64,000 bases of DNA from JAFDVL01 sp043783625 (GTDB lineage: Bacteria > Acidobacteriota > Blastocatellia > RBC074), in NCBI GenBank assembly GCA_043783625.1, contig JAYVZE010000179.1, positions 4,535 through 68,534 on the forward strand, read 5' to 3'. The position numbers were made by a program, and so were the translations under genes. The notes under the pieces were generated by a model. It was not told the origin of the DNA. It was given only the letters and a program-made list of their open reading frames with translations, and did no database searches. Of this stretch, positions 24,785 through 33,240 are shown one piece after another; the first letter of the stretch is position 1, and each line of letters opens with the position of its first letter.

Positions 24785-26245
24785 ATGACTAATTTCAACT
24801 GGCTTCTGGATGGAAGCATCGTCGGCGTCTATTTGTTGATTACGATGATCGCCGGACTTTGGGTGCGTAAGTACGTTGGCAAGGTCGAACATTTTTTGGT
24901 CGCCGGACGTGAGATGGATTTATTTCTTGGCATCGCATCGCTGGCAGCTACGGAGTTCGGCATCGTGACTTGTATGTACACGGCGCAGAACGGCTACAAA
25001 TTTGGTTTTGCCGGAGCGACTCCCGGAATCCTGATGGCGGCTGCGATGTTGATTGTCGGGCTGACGGGGTTTTGCATTAAGCCGTTACGCGATTCGGGCG
25101 TGATGACTTTGCCGGAATTGATTGATAAAAAATTCGGGCCGAATATTCGCTGGGCGGCGGGAGTCGTGATCGTTCTCGGCGGCTTGTTGAATATGGGAGT
25201 TTTCCTGCGCGTCGGTGGGCAGTTTCTGGTTTTAGTCGCGGGAATGGACGTTCGATATTTAGAAGTGATGATGACGGCGTTGTTGATTGGCGTGGCAGTC
25301 TACACAATCCTCGGCGGAATGCTGTCAGTTTTGGTGACGGACTTCCTGCAATTCATTGTGATGAGTGCCGGATTGATTGCGGTGACGGTTTTAATTTTGG
25401 TCAATGTCGGATGGGAAAAATTGGTGACGACAGTTGAAGTCAATTACGGCGCGGCGGGCTTCAATCCATTTATCAATCCTGAAATGGGATGGGGCTATGT
25501 GGTCTTCAATGCGTTGCTGAATACGGCAGCGGTGTTGACGTGGCAGACAACCATTGCGCGGGTGTTGGCGGCGAAAAATACGGAGACCGGACGAAAAATT
25601 TATACGCGGACAAGTTTCTTTTTTGTCTGCCGATTTTTGATCCCGGGTATTTGGGGAATCGCGGCGCTGGCGGCTTTGGGGCCGCAGGTTGATTCGCTCG
25701 AAGCGATGCCGAAATATCTGGCAGTGGCGGTTCCGGCGGGCTTGATGGGATTGCTCGTAGCGGCCATGTTGGCGGCGGATATGTCCACGGATTCCTCTTA
25801 TATGTTGTCGTGGGGAAGCGTGATTTATAACGATATTATGGCTCCATTTCACAAGGGGCAATGGTCAGAGAAAAAGGGTTTGCTGATTAACCGTTTCATC
25901 GTCGCCATCATCGGCGTTTTCCTGCTGATTTACGGATTATGGTACAAGCTGGAAGGCGGCTTGTGGGATTATCTGACGTTGACGGGAACAATTTATCTGG
26001 CGAGTATTTCGGTTTTGCTCATTGCGTGTTGTTACTGGGATCGTGCGAATAGCTGGGGCGCGGCGGCGGCGATTGTGGTCAGTGCGGTTATTCCGGTGGC
26101 ATATTTGGTGATGGAAAAAATGGACAGTACCAAAGCCTTTACGAAAAGTGTCGGCCCGCATTATTCAGGCATCGCAGCCTTTGCTGGTGCGGCTCTGGCG
26201 ATGATCATCGGATCATTAATCAAACCGCAGGCACAGAAAAATTAA
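24785..26245 (+). CDS. Sodium:solute symporter, SSS family
   Basis: This is a 486-residue transporter with about 13 transmembrane helices. The N-terminus (WVRKYVGKVEHFLVAGREMDLFLGIASLAATEFG) carries the family's AGR and unwound-helix region, followed by ATPGILMAAAMLIVG. The substrate is unknown; relatives import amino acids, acetate, sugars or urea. It is divergent from the TROVE gene and followed by a 49-residue partner after 11 bases, so the two are one operon. Its link to RNA repair, if any, is only positional. Confidence 0.88.
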   Translation: MTNFNWLLDGSIVGVYLLITMIAGLWVRKYVGKVEHFLVAGREMDLFLGIASLAATEFGIVTCMYTAQNGYKFGFAGATPGILMAAAMLIVGLTGFCIKPLRDSGVMTLPELIDKKFGPNIRWAAGVVIVLGGLLNMGVFLRVGGQFLVLVAGMDVRYLEVMMTALLIGVAVYTILGGMLSVLVTDFLQFIVMSAGLIAVTVLILVNVGWEKLVTTVEVNYGAAGFNPFINPEMGWGYVVFNALLNTAAVLTWQTTIARVLAAKNTETGRKIYTRTSFFFVCRFLIPGIWGIAALAALGPQVDSLEAMPKYLAVAVPAGLMGLLVAAMLAADMSTDSSYMLSWGSVIYNDIMAPFHKGQWSEKKGLLINRFIVAIIGVFLLIYGLWYKLEGGLWDYLTLTGTIYLASISVLLIACCYWDRANSWGAAAAIVVSAVIPVAYLVMEKMDSTKAFTKSVGPHYSGIAAFAGAALAMIIGSLIKPQAQKN

Positions 26246-26256
26246 GGAGGATCATC

Positions 26257-26406
26257 ATGGGAAATCATTGGTTTTGGTTTTTATTGACGATGGCTTGTGT
26301 CATCTGGTATTCGACCGTCACCGTGTATGTGGCGATCAAAGGCGCAGCCGATATTAAAGGGATGCTGGCAAGATTGTCGGAAAATTACGGCGAAGATAAG
26401 GAATAA
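26257..26406 (+). CDS. Symporter small accessory protein
   Basis: This 49-residue ORF starts MGNHWFWFLLTMACVIWYS, one transmembrane helix, and ends with a charged tail. AAGGAGG lies 6 bases before the ATG. Position directly behind an SSS symporter and its size match small single-helix subunits known for several such transporters. It may be needed for stability or activity of the symporter. Confidence 0.75.
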   Translation: MGNHWFWFLLTMACVIWYSTVTVYVAIKGAADIKGMLARLSENYGEDKE

Positions 26407-26416
26407 ATATTTTCCG

Positions 26417-26620
26417 TCATCGTCGCAGCACGACGTCTGAATTTAGCCGTGTGGTTTCAACCCACGGTAACGCGGTGTTTAGATTTTCCGTCGCGTCAGC
26501 GACGATTGAAAGAAATATTAATTTCAGCCGTCGCTGACGCGACGAAAAAATAAAATGTAAACGTCTACCGTGGGTTAAAACGCCACGGCTAAAGTCAGGC
26601 GTCGCGCTGCGACGGGGAAT
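26417..26620. repeat. Nested inverted repeats in the gap before rtcR
   Basis: TTTCCGTCGCGTCAGCGACG near 26488 faces CGTCGCTGACGCGACG near 26528, and TAGCCGTG with AACCCACGGTAA faces TACCGTGGGTTAAAA with CACGGCTA further out. CGTCGCAGCACGACG and GCGTCGCGCTGCGACG are outermost. It is an ordered multi-layer palindrome with no gene. Confidence 0.65.
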
Positions 26621-26655
26621 GAAAACACCCACTCAATAGACTTCACTTTTTTCTC

Positions 26656-28257
26656 ATGCCGCAAAAACGAACAGTAGTTTTTGGAATCCTCGGAATTAAA
26701 AAAGATTCCGGCAAAGGTGTTGCACGCCGGGAGAAATGGCGTCCGACAATTGCGCTTTGTTCGCACGAAGATTTGCTCATCCATCGCTTTGAATTATTAA
26801 CCCAGCCGACCCATCACGAATTAGCCAAACAAATTATCGCTGACATCAAAGACGTTTCTCCTGAAACTGAGATCAAGACGCATCTGGTACAATTTGATGA
26901 CGCATGGGACTTTGAAGAAGTCTACGGGCAATTACACGATTTTTTCCGTAATTATTCCTTCAAGCCGGACAAGGAAGATTATCTGGTGCATCTTTCGACG
27001 GGGACGCATACACTTCAGATTTGCCTGTTTTTATTAACTGAATCGCGTCATTTGCCCGGACAATTGATTCAAACTTCACCGCCGAAATATCGTCGCGGAA
27101 AGGTGAGTGATCCGGGCACGTACAACATTATTGATTTGGATTTATCGAAGTACGGCTTACTGACTTCGCGCTTTCAGCAGGAGCAAAAAGAAGCGACTTC
27201 GTTTTTGAAATCCGGCATCGAAACGCGCAACAAACAATTCAATAAATTAATTGCCCGCATCGAACAGGTAGCGATTGCTTCACGCGATCCGCTGTTATTA
27301 ATGGGGCCGACGGGAGCAGGAAAATCACGATTGGCGAAACGTATCTTCGCCCTAAAAAAAGCCAGACATCAGATGAGCGGAAATTTTGTCGAAGTGAATT
27401 GCGCGACGATTCGCGGCGACGGTGCAATGTCAGCTTTGTTCGGGCATATCAAGGGCGCGTTCACGGGTGCGATCAATCCACGTGACGGTCATCTTCGTGC
27501 GGCGAATAATGGCGTTCTATTTTTAGATGAAATCGGCGAGCTGGGATTAGACGAACAGGCGATGTTGCTGCGTGCGCTGGAAGACAAAGTATTTCTGCCA
27601 CTCGGCTCCGACAAAGAAGTCAAAAGCGAATTTCAATTAATTGCCGGAACCAACCGCGATTTATCGGAACGCGTAAGCAGCGGAAAATTCCGCGATGATC
27701 TGTTGGCGCGAATAAATTTATGGACATTTAGCTTGCCATCCTTGCGCGAACGCAAAGAAGACATCGAACCGAATTTGCAATTTGAACTGGATCAATTCGC
27801 CGAACGCAACGGGACGCGGGTGACGTTCAGCCGCGAAGCTTTGAATCATTTTGTAAAATTCGCAACGTCGAACGAAGCCAGTTGGAACGGGAATTTTCGT
27901 GATTTAAATGGCGCGATTATTCGGATGGCGACATTCGCCGAAAGCGGCAGAATTTCAGTGGAAGTTGTGAACGAAGAAATTGAACGGCTTCGTGCTGCGT
28001 GGCAAAATTCCAGCGCGACGTTTGGCGAAGGTTTGGAAAATTTATTGGATGAAAATGTGATTGCGGAACTAGATTTATTTGATCGAATGCAGCTCCTGAA
28101 GGTGATTGAAATTTGTCGTGAATCGCGTTCGCTTTCTGAAGCCGGACGCAAACTGTTTCATTCTTCCCGTGAACAGAAAAAAACTGCCAACGATGCAGAT
28201 CGGTTGCGAAAATATTTGATGAGATTTGGATTGCGTTGGGAAGGAATTAAAGAATAG
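26656..28257 (+). CDS. rtcR: Sigma-54 activator RtcR with CARF sensor domain
   Basis: RtcR activates RNA repair genes when RNA ends accumulate. The 533-residue protein has an N-terminal CARF-like domain (about 1-180) with the conserved stretch VHLSTGTHTLQICLFLL, which binds RNA-derived signals, then an AAA+ domain with Walker A GPTGAGKSRLAKR, the sigma-54 contact loop GAFTGA, and Walker B GVLFLDEIGELG. The C-terminal helix (LSEAGRKLF to RLRKYLMRFG) is a DNA-binding HTH. Its gene lies about 2 kb from the sigma-54 promoter at 24576, separated by the symporter pair. Confidence 0.95.
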   Translation: MPQKRTVVFGILGIKKDSGKGVARREKWRPTIALCSHEDLLIHRFELLTQPTHHELAKQIIADIKDVSPETEIKTHLVQFDDAWDFEEVYGQLHDFFRNYSFKPDKEDYLVHLSTGTHTLQICLFLLTESRHLPGQLIQTSPPKYRRGKVSDPGTYNIIDLDLSKYGLLTSRFQQEQKEATSFLKSGIETRNKQFNKLIARIEQVAIASRDPLLLMGPTGAGKSRLAKRIFALKKARHQMSGNFVEVNCATIRGDGAMSALFGHIKGAFTGAINPRDGHLRAANNGVLFLDEIGELGLDEQAMLLRALEDKVFLPLGSDKEVKSEFQLIAGTNRDLSERVSSGKFRDDLLARINLWTFSLPSLRERKEDIEPNLQFELDQFAERNGTRVTFSREALNHFVKFATSNEASWNGNFRDLNGAIIRMATFAESGRISVEVVNEEIERLRAAWQNSSATFGEGLENLLDENVIAELDLFDRMQLLKVIEICRESRSLSEAGRKLFHSSREQKKTANDADRLRKYLMRFGLRWEGIKE

Positions 28258-28334
28258 ACCGCTGATGACGCGGATTTGGCAGGTTTTCGCGGATTTGATT
28301 TTTGAGCTTAATCAATAAGGAAAATGAGGCTAAC

Positions 28335-30149
28335 GTGAAAAAACATAACAGCGATAGAGTTTCTTTATCTCGCCGTGAGTTGATTCGCGGCTCGGCTTGT
28401 GCGGTAACTACTGCTGCGCTTTCGGCAATCCCCAATATTGCGAAAACGATTTCTGAAACTGGAAAAGAAGTTGTCCATGAATTTCCTCTTGGTACGGTGC
28501 ACTTGACGGGCGGATTGCTCAAACAACAATCTGATCGTATTCACGCGCATTATCTGGCGTTATCTAATGACCGATTACTGAAGGTTTTTCGGCAACGGGT
28601 TGGGCTACCAGCTCCCGGCGCAGATATGGGTGGTTGGTATGACACGAACGGATTCGTGCCGGGGCTGACGCTGGGGCAATATATTTCAGGCTTGGCGCGG
28701 ATAGGGGCAGCCACCGGAGATGAAAATTGTCATCATAAAGTTCGCGCTCTGGTGGCGGGCTTTGGTGAGTTTCTATCGCAGACGGAAAATCCTTATGCGG
28801 GTCAGGGAGCAGAAAAAATGTGGGCGGCGTATGTAATGGATAAATACGTTGTCGGGTTGGTAGATGCCTATCGGCTGAGCGGAGTCGAGCAGGCGAAAAA
28901 AATGCTTCCCGAAGTCATTCAGAAATGTCGTCCTTTTATTTCTCCGGTCAGCAAAGATCGCATCGGGAAAAAAGATCCGCCTTATGATGAAACGTATGTG
29001 TTGCCAGAAAACCTCTTCGCTGCTGCTGAAATTACGGGTGACAGCAAATATTACGACCTCGCTGTTCATTATTTGTTAGACCGCGAATGGTTCGATCCGC
29101 TGGCGGCAGGGAAAAATGTATTGCCGACTAAACACGCATACAGTCATACGATTGCGCTGAGTTCAGGCGGGCAGGCATATCTGTCAACAGGGAATTCCAA
29201 ATACAAAAAAGCACTGGAAAATGCGTGGCGATTTATGGAAGTGCAGCGTTTTGCTTCGGGCGGCTGGGGGCCGGAAGAGCAATTTGTAGAACCCGGTCAG
29301 GGAAAATTATTTGAAAGTTTGTCGAATTCTACTGCACATTTTGAAACACCCTGCGGTGCGTATGCTGATATAAAATTAGCGCGTTACTTAATTCGCCTGA
29401 CAGGTGATTCTCGCTATGCCGACGGGTTGGAGCGAACGCTTTACAATACAATTCTTGCTACGCGTTTACCTGATAGCGATGGCGGGTATTCGTACTATTC
29501 AAATTATGGAACCAATGCCATCAAGAAATATTATCACCGCAAATGGCCTTGCTGTTCGGGCACGTTAATACAGGGCGTAGCCGATTATGTGCGCAATATT
29601 TATTTTCACGATGAAGATTCGTTGTACGTGAATTTATTTGCTTCTTCGACCGTTCGCTGGAAGCGGTTGAGCGGCACTGTTTTGATGGAACAAACAACAA
29701 ATTATCCAGGCGAAGATACCAGCCGAATGGTTATTCGCTCAGGCGGTAAATTTGCGCTCAAAGTGCGAATTCCCGCGTGGAGCAGCAATGCTACCATTCG
29801 CGTCAATGGTCGTGCGGCAACTATTGCCAAAGCTGGTCAATATGCCGTGATGGAGCGTAATTGGAAAACTGGCGATACGATTGAAATTATAATCCCGCAA
29901 CCTTTACGAACGCTGGCGATTGACGAAAGTCATCCTGACATCGTTGCGATGATGCGTGGAGCAGTGATGTATGTTGGAATTAATCCGTGGGAAGGATTAG
30001 CAGAAACAGCCGTAGCAATTCCTTCAGCACTAAGTGCAGTTAAGAGCACTGACACTTATGCGATGCGCGTTAATAATCAGGATTTAGTTTTTGTACCTTA
30101 TTTTGATGTGCAACTGGAAAGCTACCAGACATATTTCAAGATAAAGTGA
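28335..30149 (+). CDS. GH127-like beta-L-arabinofuranosidase (DUF1680), Tat-exported
   Basis: This is a 604-residue glycoside hydrolase. The N-terminus has a twin-arginine signal (SLSRRELIRGSA). The family's zinc and catalytic residues are visible: Glu and Cys in FETPCGAYAD and the double Cys in WPCCSGTLIQG, the first of which is the nucleophile in GH127 enzymes of known structure. An (alpha/alpha)6 barrel precedes C-terminal beta domains. The likely substrate is plant arabinan or extensin sugars in the periplasm. I choose GTG 28335 with GAGG upstream; a TTG at 28302 would add 11 residues. Confidence 0.87.
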   Translation: MKKHNSDRVSLSRRELIRGSACAVTTAALSAIPNIAKTISETGKEVVHEFPLGTVHLTGGLLKQQSDRIHAHYLALSNDRLLKVFRQRVGLPAPGADMGGWYDTNGFVPGLTLGQYISGLARIGAATGDENCHHKVRALVAGFGEFLSQTENPYAGQGAEKMWAAYVMDKYVVGLVDAYRLSGVEQAKKMLPEVIQKCRPFISPVSKDRIGKKDPPYDETYVLPENLFAAAEITGDSKYYDLAVHYLLDREWFDPLAAGKNVLPTKHAYSHTIALSSGGQAYLSTGNSKYKKALENAWRFMEVQRFASGGWGPEEQFVEPGQGKLFESLSNSTAHFETPCGAYADIKLARYLIRLTGDSRYADGLERTLYNTILATRLPDSDGGYSYYSNYGTNAIKKYYHRKWPCCSGTLIQGVADYVRNIYFHDEDSLYVNLFASSTVRWKRLSGTVLMEQTTNYPGEDTSRMVIRSGGKFALKVRIPAWSSNATIRVNGRAATIAKAGQYAVMERNWKTGDTIEIIIPQPLRTLAIDESHPDIVAMMRGAVMYVGINPWEGLAETAVAIPSALSAVKSTDTYAMRVNNQDLVFVPYFDVQLESYQTYFKIK

Positions 30150-30155
30150 GAAAAA

Positions 30156-30734
30156 CTATTTTCTACTGCCGGGTTTGATCGCAGTTGTTCCTTCCTGGCA
30201 CATCGGACATTCTTCAGCTTTGTAACTTGGTACTTCCAGCGTCGCCAGCGCATGACGCGGTACGCCTAAATCTACTGCGCCGTTGCTACGGTCAATTAAT
30301 GAACCTGCTCCCACAACTATGCCGCCGAGAGCGTTGACGACTTCCATGACTTCACGGGTCGAGCCTCCGGTGGTGACGACATCTTCCACAACAAAACATT
30401 TTTCGCCGGAAGCGATTTGAAATCCGCGCCGCAGCGTCATTGTTTCCTGTCGTTCGGTGAATAAAGCTCGAACGCCGAGGGCGCGGGCGACTTCGTGCGC
30501 GACTACGACGCCGCCGAGAGCGGGCGCGATGACTAAATCAATGTGTCCAATGCGTTCATCGGCTTTGGCTTTGGCAGCTAAAATGGAACAGAGCTTTTCC
30601 GCCGTCGCGGGATTTTGCATGACTAAGGCGCATTGTAAATAACGCGAACTGTGCAAGCCGGAGGAGAGTAAAAAATGTCCGGTGAGTAACGCGCCGCTGT
30701 CGGAAAATATTTGTAAAACTTCTTCGTTAGTCAT
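30156..30734 (-). CDS. pyrE: Orotate phosphoribosyltransferase
   Basis: PyrE makes OMP from orotate and PRPP in pyrimidine synthesis. The 192-residue protein has the PRPP motif CFVVEDVVTTGGSTREV and the catalytic loop region RRGFQIASGEKC. SGLHSSRYLQCALVM near the N-terminus matches the orotate-binding loop. The C-terminal CPMCQEG pair of cysteines is found in the longer thermophile/deinococcal-type forms. ATG 30734 gives MTNEEVLQIF; longer frames run into the hairpin region. Confidence 0.9.
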   Translation of the reverse strand: MTNEEVLQIFSDSGALLTGHFLLSSGLHSSRYLQCALVMQNPATAEKLCSILAAKAKADERIGHIDLVIAPALGGVVVAHEVARALGVRALFTERQETMTLRRGFQIASGEKCFVVEDVVTTGGSTREVMEVVNALGGIVVGAGSLIDRSNGAVDLGVPRHALATLEVPSYKAEECPMCQEGTTAIKPGSRK

Positions 30735-30755
30735 CTTGATTATAGAATTTTTTTG

Positions 30756-30826
30756 AACCACAAAAAGCGCAAAAGACGCAAAAAAGAAATTCAAGGTGTC
30801 TGTGCTTTTTGCGCTTCTTGTGGTTT
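30756..30826. repeat. Long hairpin between pyrE and fabF
   Basis: AACCACAAAAAGCGCAAAAG and CTTTTTGCGCTTCTTGTGGTT pair around a loop of about 30 bases. It sits between two minus-strand genes and may terminate the upstream ketoacyl synthase gene. Confidence 0.6.
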
Positions 30827-30832
30827 CACTTT

Positions 30833-32104
30833 TTATTCGTTCGTAAATTTTCGTACAACTAAAGCCGAATTTTTCGATCCAAAGCCAATGCAATTGCACA
30901 GCGCAGTTTTGATTTCTCCAGCGCGTGATTGGTTTGGAACGTAGTCCAGATCGCATTCGGGATCGGCTTCATCAAGGTTAATCGTCGGCGGCAGGAATCC
31001 GTTCATCATTCCGCCAATGGTCGCAGCTAAGCCTGCGGCTCCTGACGCGCCTTGCGGATGCCCGATTAATGATTTCGTTGCACTCATCGGAATTTTGTAC
31101 GCCGTATCGCCAAATGCAATTTTAATGGCGCGTGTTTCAATGCGGTCATTCAAATCTGTCGCTGTACCGTGCAGGTTAATGTAATCAATTTCATCAATGG
31201 AAACTCCGGCATCAGCAAGAGCCATTCCCATTGCACGGGCGGGTTCAATTCCTGATTCATCAAGACGCACACGATGATGCGCATCGCAGGTTGAGCCGTA
31301 GCCAATAATTTCGGCATAAATCCTGGCTCCACGATTCACGGCGTGTTCGTATTCTTCTAAGACAAATAGATAAGAACCTTCGCCCACGACAAATCCATCA
31401 CGTCCTTTGCAAAATGGACGGGAAGCGCGATGCGGTTCTTCATTCCATGAAGGCGTCATCAGCCTCATCATGCAGAAGCCAAGCATAATACTGTGCGCGA
31501 GCGGAGCATCTACGCCACCGGAAAGAATCGTTTTGATTTTGCCGAGCTGAATATTTTGGACTGCGTAATTCAACGCATCAGTCGAAGACGTACAACCCGT
31601 CGAAACCAAGTGGCTGAATCCTTTTAATCCATACGCCATGGAAATTTCGCTGGGTAGCGAACCCGGCGTTGCAGTTGGAATAGAATAGATACTGGCTTTC
31701 TTGGCTTCGTTTTCAAAATAGTAGCGATATTGTTTCTCAACGAAACTTAAACTGGCGCCACCGCTGCCGAGAACTACGCCAATGCCTCGGCGATCATCCA
31801 GTTCCATTTCTTTTGGATTGATTCCCGCATCTGCAAAAGCTAATCCTGCGCCTGCAATTCCGTACGCGACTGCTGGAGAAACATGCTGACGGTCTTTGGG
31901 GGGGATGAAATCATCTGCATTGAAATTTCGGACTTCGCCGGCAATACGCACCGGTAAATCAGAAACATCAAATCTAGTAATAGGGCTGACACCGCTGATG
32001 CCTGCCTGAATGGATTGCCAGTATAAATCTTTGCCTGAACCGTACGGGCTGATGCTGCCGATTCCCGTGATAACTACGCGACGTAGCATTTGATTAGATG
32101 CCAT
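30833..32104 (-). CDS. fabF: Beta-ketoacyl-[acyl-carrier-protein] synthase II
   Basis: This 423-residue thiolase-fold enzyme condenses malonyl-ACP with acyl-ACP. The catalytic triad is intact: Cys in VSTGCTSSTDAL, His in NLHGTATDLND and His in SLIGHPQGASGA. The C-terminus ends NALVVRKF-like. It stands alone rather than in a fab cluster, so it could be a FabF paralogue serving a secondary lipid or polyene. Upstream, 124 bases separate its start from the first of the sigma-54 activator sites. Confidence 0.9.
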   Translation of the reverse strand: MASNQMLRRVVITGIGSISPYGSGKDLYWQSIQAGISGVSPITRFDVSDLPVRIAGEVRNFNADDFIPPKDRQHVSPAVAYGIAGAGLAFADAGINPKEMELDDRRGIGVVLGSGGASLSFVEKQYRYYFENEAKKASIYSIPTATPGSLPSEISMAYGLKGFSHLVSTGCTSSTDALNYAVQNIQLGKIKTILSGGVDAPLAHSIMLGFCMMRLMTPSWNEEPHRASRPFCKGRDGFVVGEGSYLFVLEEYEHAVNRGARIYAEIIGYGSTCDAHHRVRLDESGIEPARAMGMALADAGVSIDEIDYINLHGTATDLNDRIETRAIKIAFGDTAYKIPMSATKSLIGHPQGASGAAGLAATIGGMMNGFLPPTINLDEADPECDLDYVPNQSRAGEIKTALCNCIGFGSKNSALVVRKFTNE

Positions 32105-32228
32105 AGTGAATTTGGACCTCAGAATTATTAGATGTACGACCTGCTAAATATACAAGCTAACACCTTTGACTGCAAAATGATTGGGAATGAAAAATGAGAA
32201 GTTAAATTGAAGATTATCCGAAAAGTGA

Positions 32229-32308
32229 TGTCAACATTTGATGACACTGCTTCAAGGTGTCATCAAATGTTGACTGTGACAAAAAATGTCTGTCATCTTT
32301 TGGAGACA
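32229..32308. promoter_or_regulatory. Three activator-type sites upstream of a sigma-54 promoter
   Basis: Site 1 (32229-32246) is TGTCAACATTTGATGACA, site 2 (32258-32275) is TGTCATCAAATGTTGACT and site 3 (32291-32308) is TGTCATCTTTTGGAGACA. All have the form TGTC-N10-GAC(A). Sites 1 and 2 also mirror each other, forming an 18-bp inverted repeat around 11 bases. They lie 110-190 bases before the -24 element at 32417, a usual place for bacterial enhancer-binding proteins. Confidence 0.7.
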
Positions 32309-32416
32309 CTAGGATAGATCAAAAAGCCAGCCAAGGCCGGTTGTGATTGTTATTTGTATAAATAAGTGCTTTATTTATAAATATTTATGTGTTGTTGGGC
32401 AAGTGTTACGGATTTG

Positions 32417-32432
32417 TGGCACGGTCATTGCA
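32417..32432 (+). promoter_or_regulatory. Sigma-54 promoter, perfect consensus
   Basis: TGGCACGGTCATTGCA is an exact match to TGGCACG-N4-TTGCW. Transcription should start near 32443. No protein gene follows for 800 bases, so the product is probably RNA or a long leader. Confidence 0.85.
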
Positions 32433-32442
32433 CTACCTATAG

Positions 32443-33150
32443 CGCAGACGAGAGATGAAGAAGATAAAAAAGACGATCTTTGATTATTAATCTTTAGAAA
32501 TTCTTTCGTAGCAGGGAAGGCGTTCTTGACGCGCAAATCCTCCTCACACCTAATAAACACCTCACCTGGTTATTAGTTGGATTTGAGGCTCGGAACGCTT
32601 CCCGGCTATTTTCTGTGAATCAGGAAAGCGCCTTGGAATTATTTACGCATTTATAATCATCCTCACACTTTTGCTGATAGTTCTTCACCAACTATCAGCA
32701 ATGATTATCACTCTGATGCGCTTTCCTGCAAGATTTTGAGTTAGGAGTTTTGCTCCTCTTGATCTTGTAGCTGCTGGCTAGAAAGGACACGGGGGTCGGA
32801 TTTTAGTTGCAGTTACATACTTCGATTCGCAGGTCGCGCTAATTTGGAGAACGGGGCACACCACATTAGCGTGGCTTGTGAATCGGAACTAAACAAGAGA
32901 GTTGAGCAACCCTGATTGATAACAAGTTTTATAAGGTTTTTAGGTAAGGCATCCCAGGCCGAACCCGCTGCTAGCTGAGCAGACCCCAAATCTGACTTAC
33001 GGTGGCATTGAGCCTCTCCCAGAAACGACCGCTATTAGGATTCTTCCTGCTTAGAATCCGGGAGGCTCACAAGACAAAAGCCAGCAATGGCGCTAAAATT
33101 GTCCTCACCCCAGCAGCAGATTAAGCGTAAGCAAATCTGCTGCTTTTGCG
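32443..33150 (+). ncRNA. Predicted structured RNA of about 700 nt, sigma-54-driven
   Basis: The stretch holds ordered hairpins. H1 (32514-32603): GGGAA-GCGTTC/GAACGC-TTCCC, CAAATCC/GGATTTG and CTAATAA/TTATTAG. H2 (32621-32728): CAGGAAAGCGC/GCGCTTTCCTG, ATAATCA/TGATTAT and TTGCTGATAGTT/AACTATCAGCAA. H1 and H2 share the same layout, with an unpaired TCCTCACAC bulge on the 5' side and a loop with TCACC. H3 (32729-32767), H4 (32802-32893), H5 (32944-33000) and H6 (33009-33069) follow, then TCCTCACCCC and a terminator. No frame looks coding. It could also be the leader of the gene at 33241. Confidence 0.65.
33112..33147 (+). terminator. Intrinsic terminator after the structured RNA
   Basis: AGCAGCAGATT (33112-33122) pairs perfectly with AATCTGCTGCT (33134-33144) around 11 bases and is followed by TTTT and GCGTTT. 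It ends 94 bases before the SbcD-like gene and could act as terminator or attenuator. Confidence 0.75.
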
Positions 33151-33240
33151 TTTGGCGGCAGATTTTATCCTCCAGATTCTCATTCAAAATTATGCTAAGC
33201 TATAACTCGTTTCCATTTCACGAAAAGAGAGTTCAGCGCG

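Noticed and set aside
32443..33150. Structured region as RNase P RNA, tmRNA, SRP RNA or 6S RNA
   Set aside because: I could not find the conserved core words of any of these, and the hairpin order does not match them.
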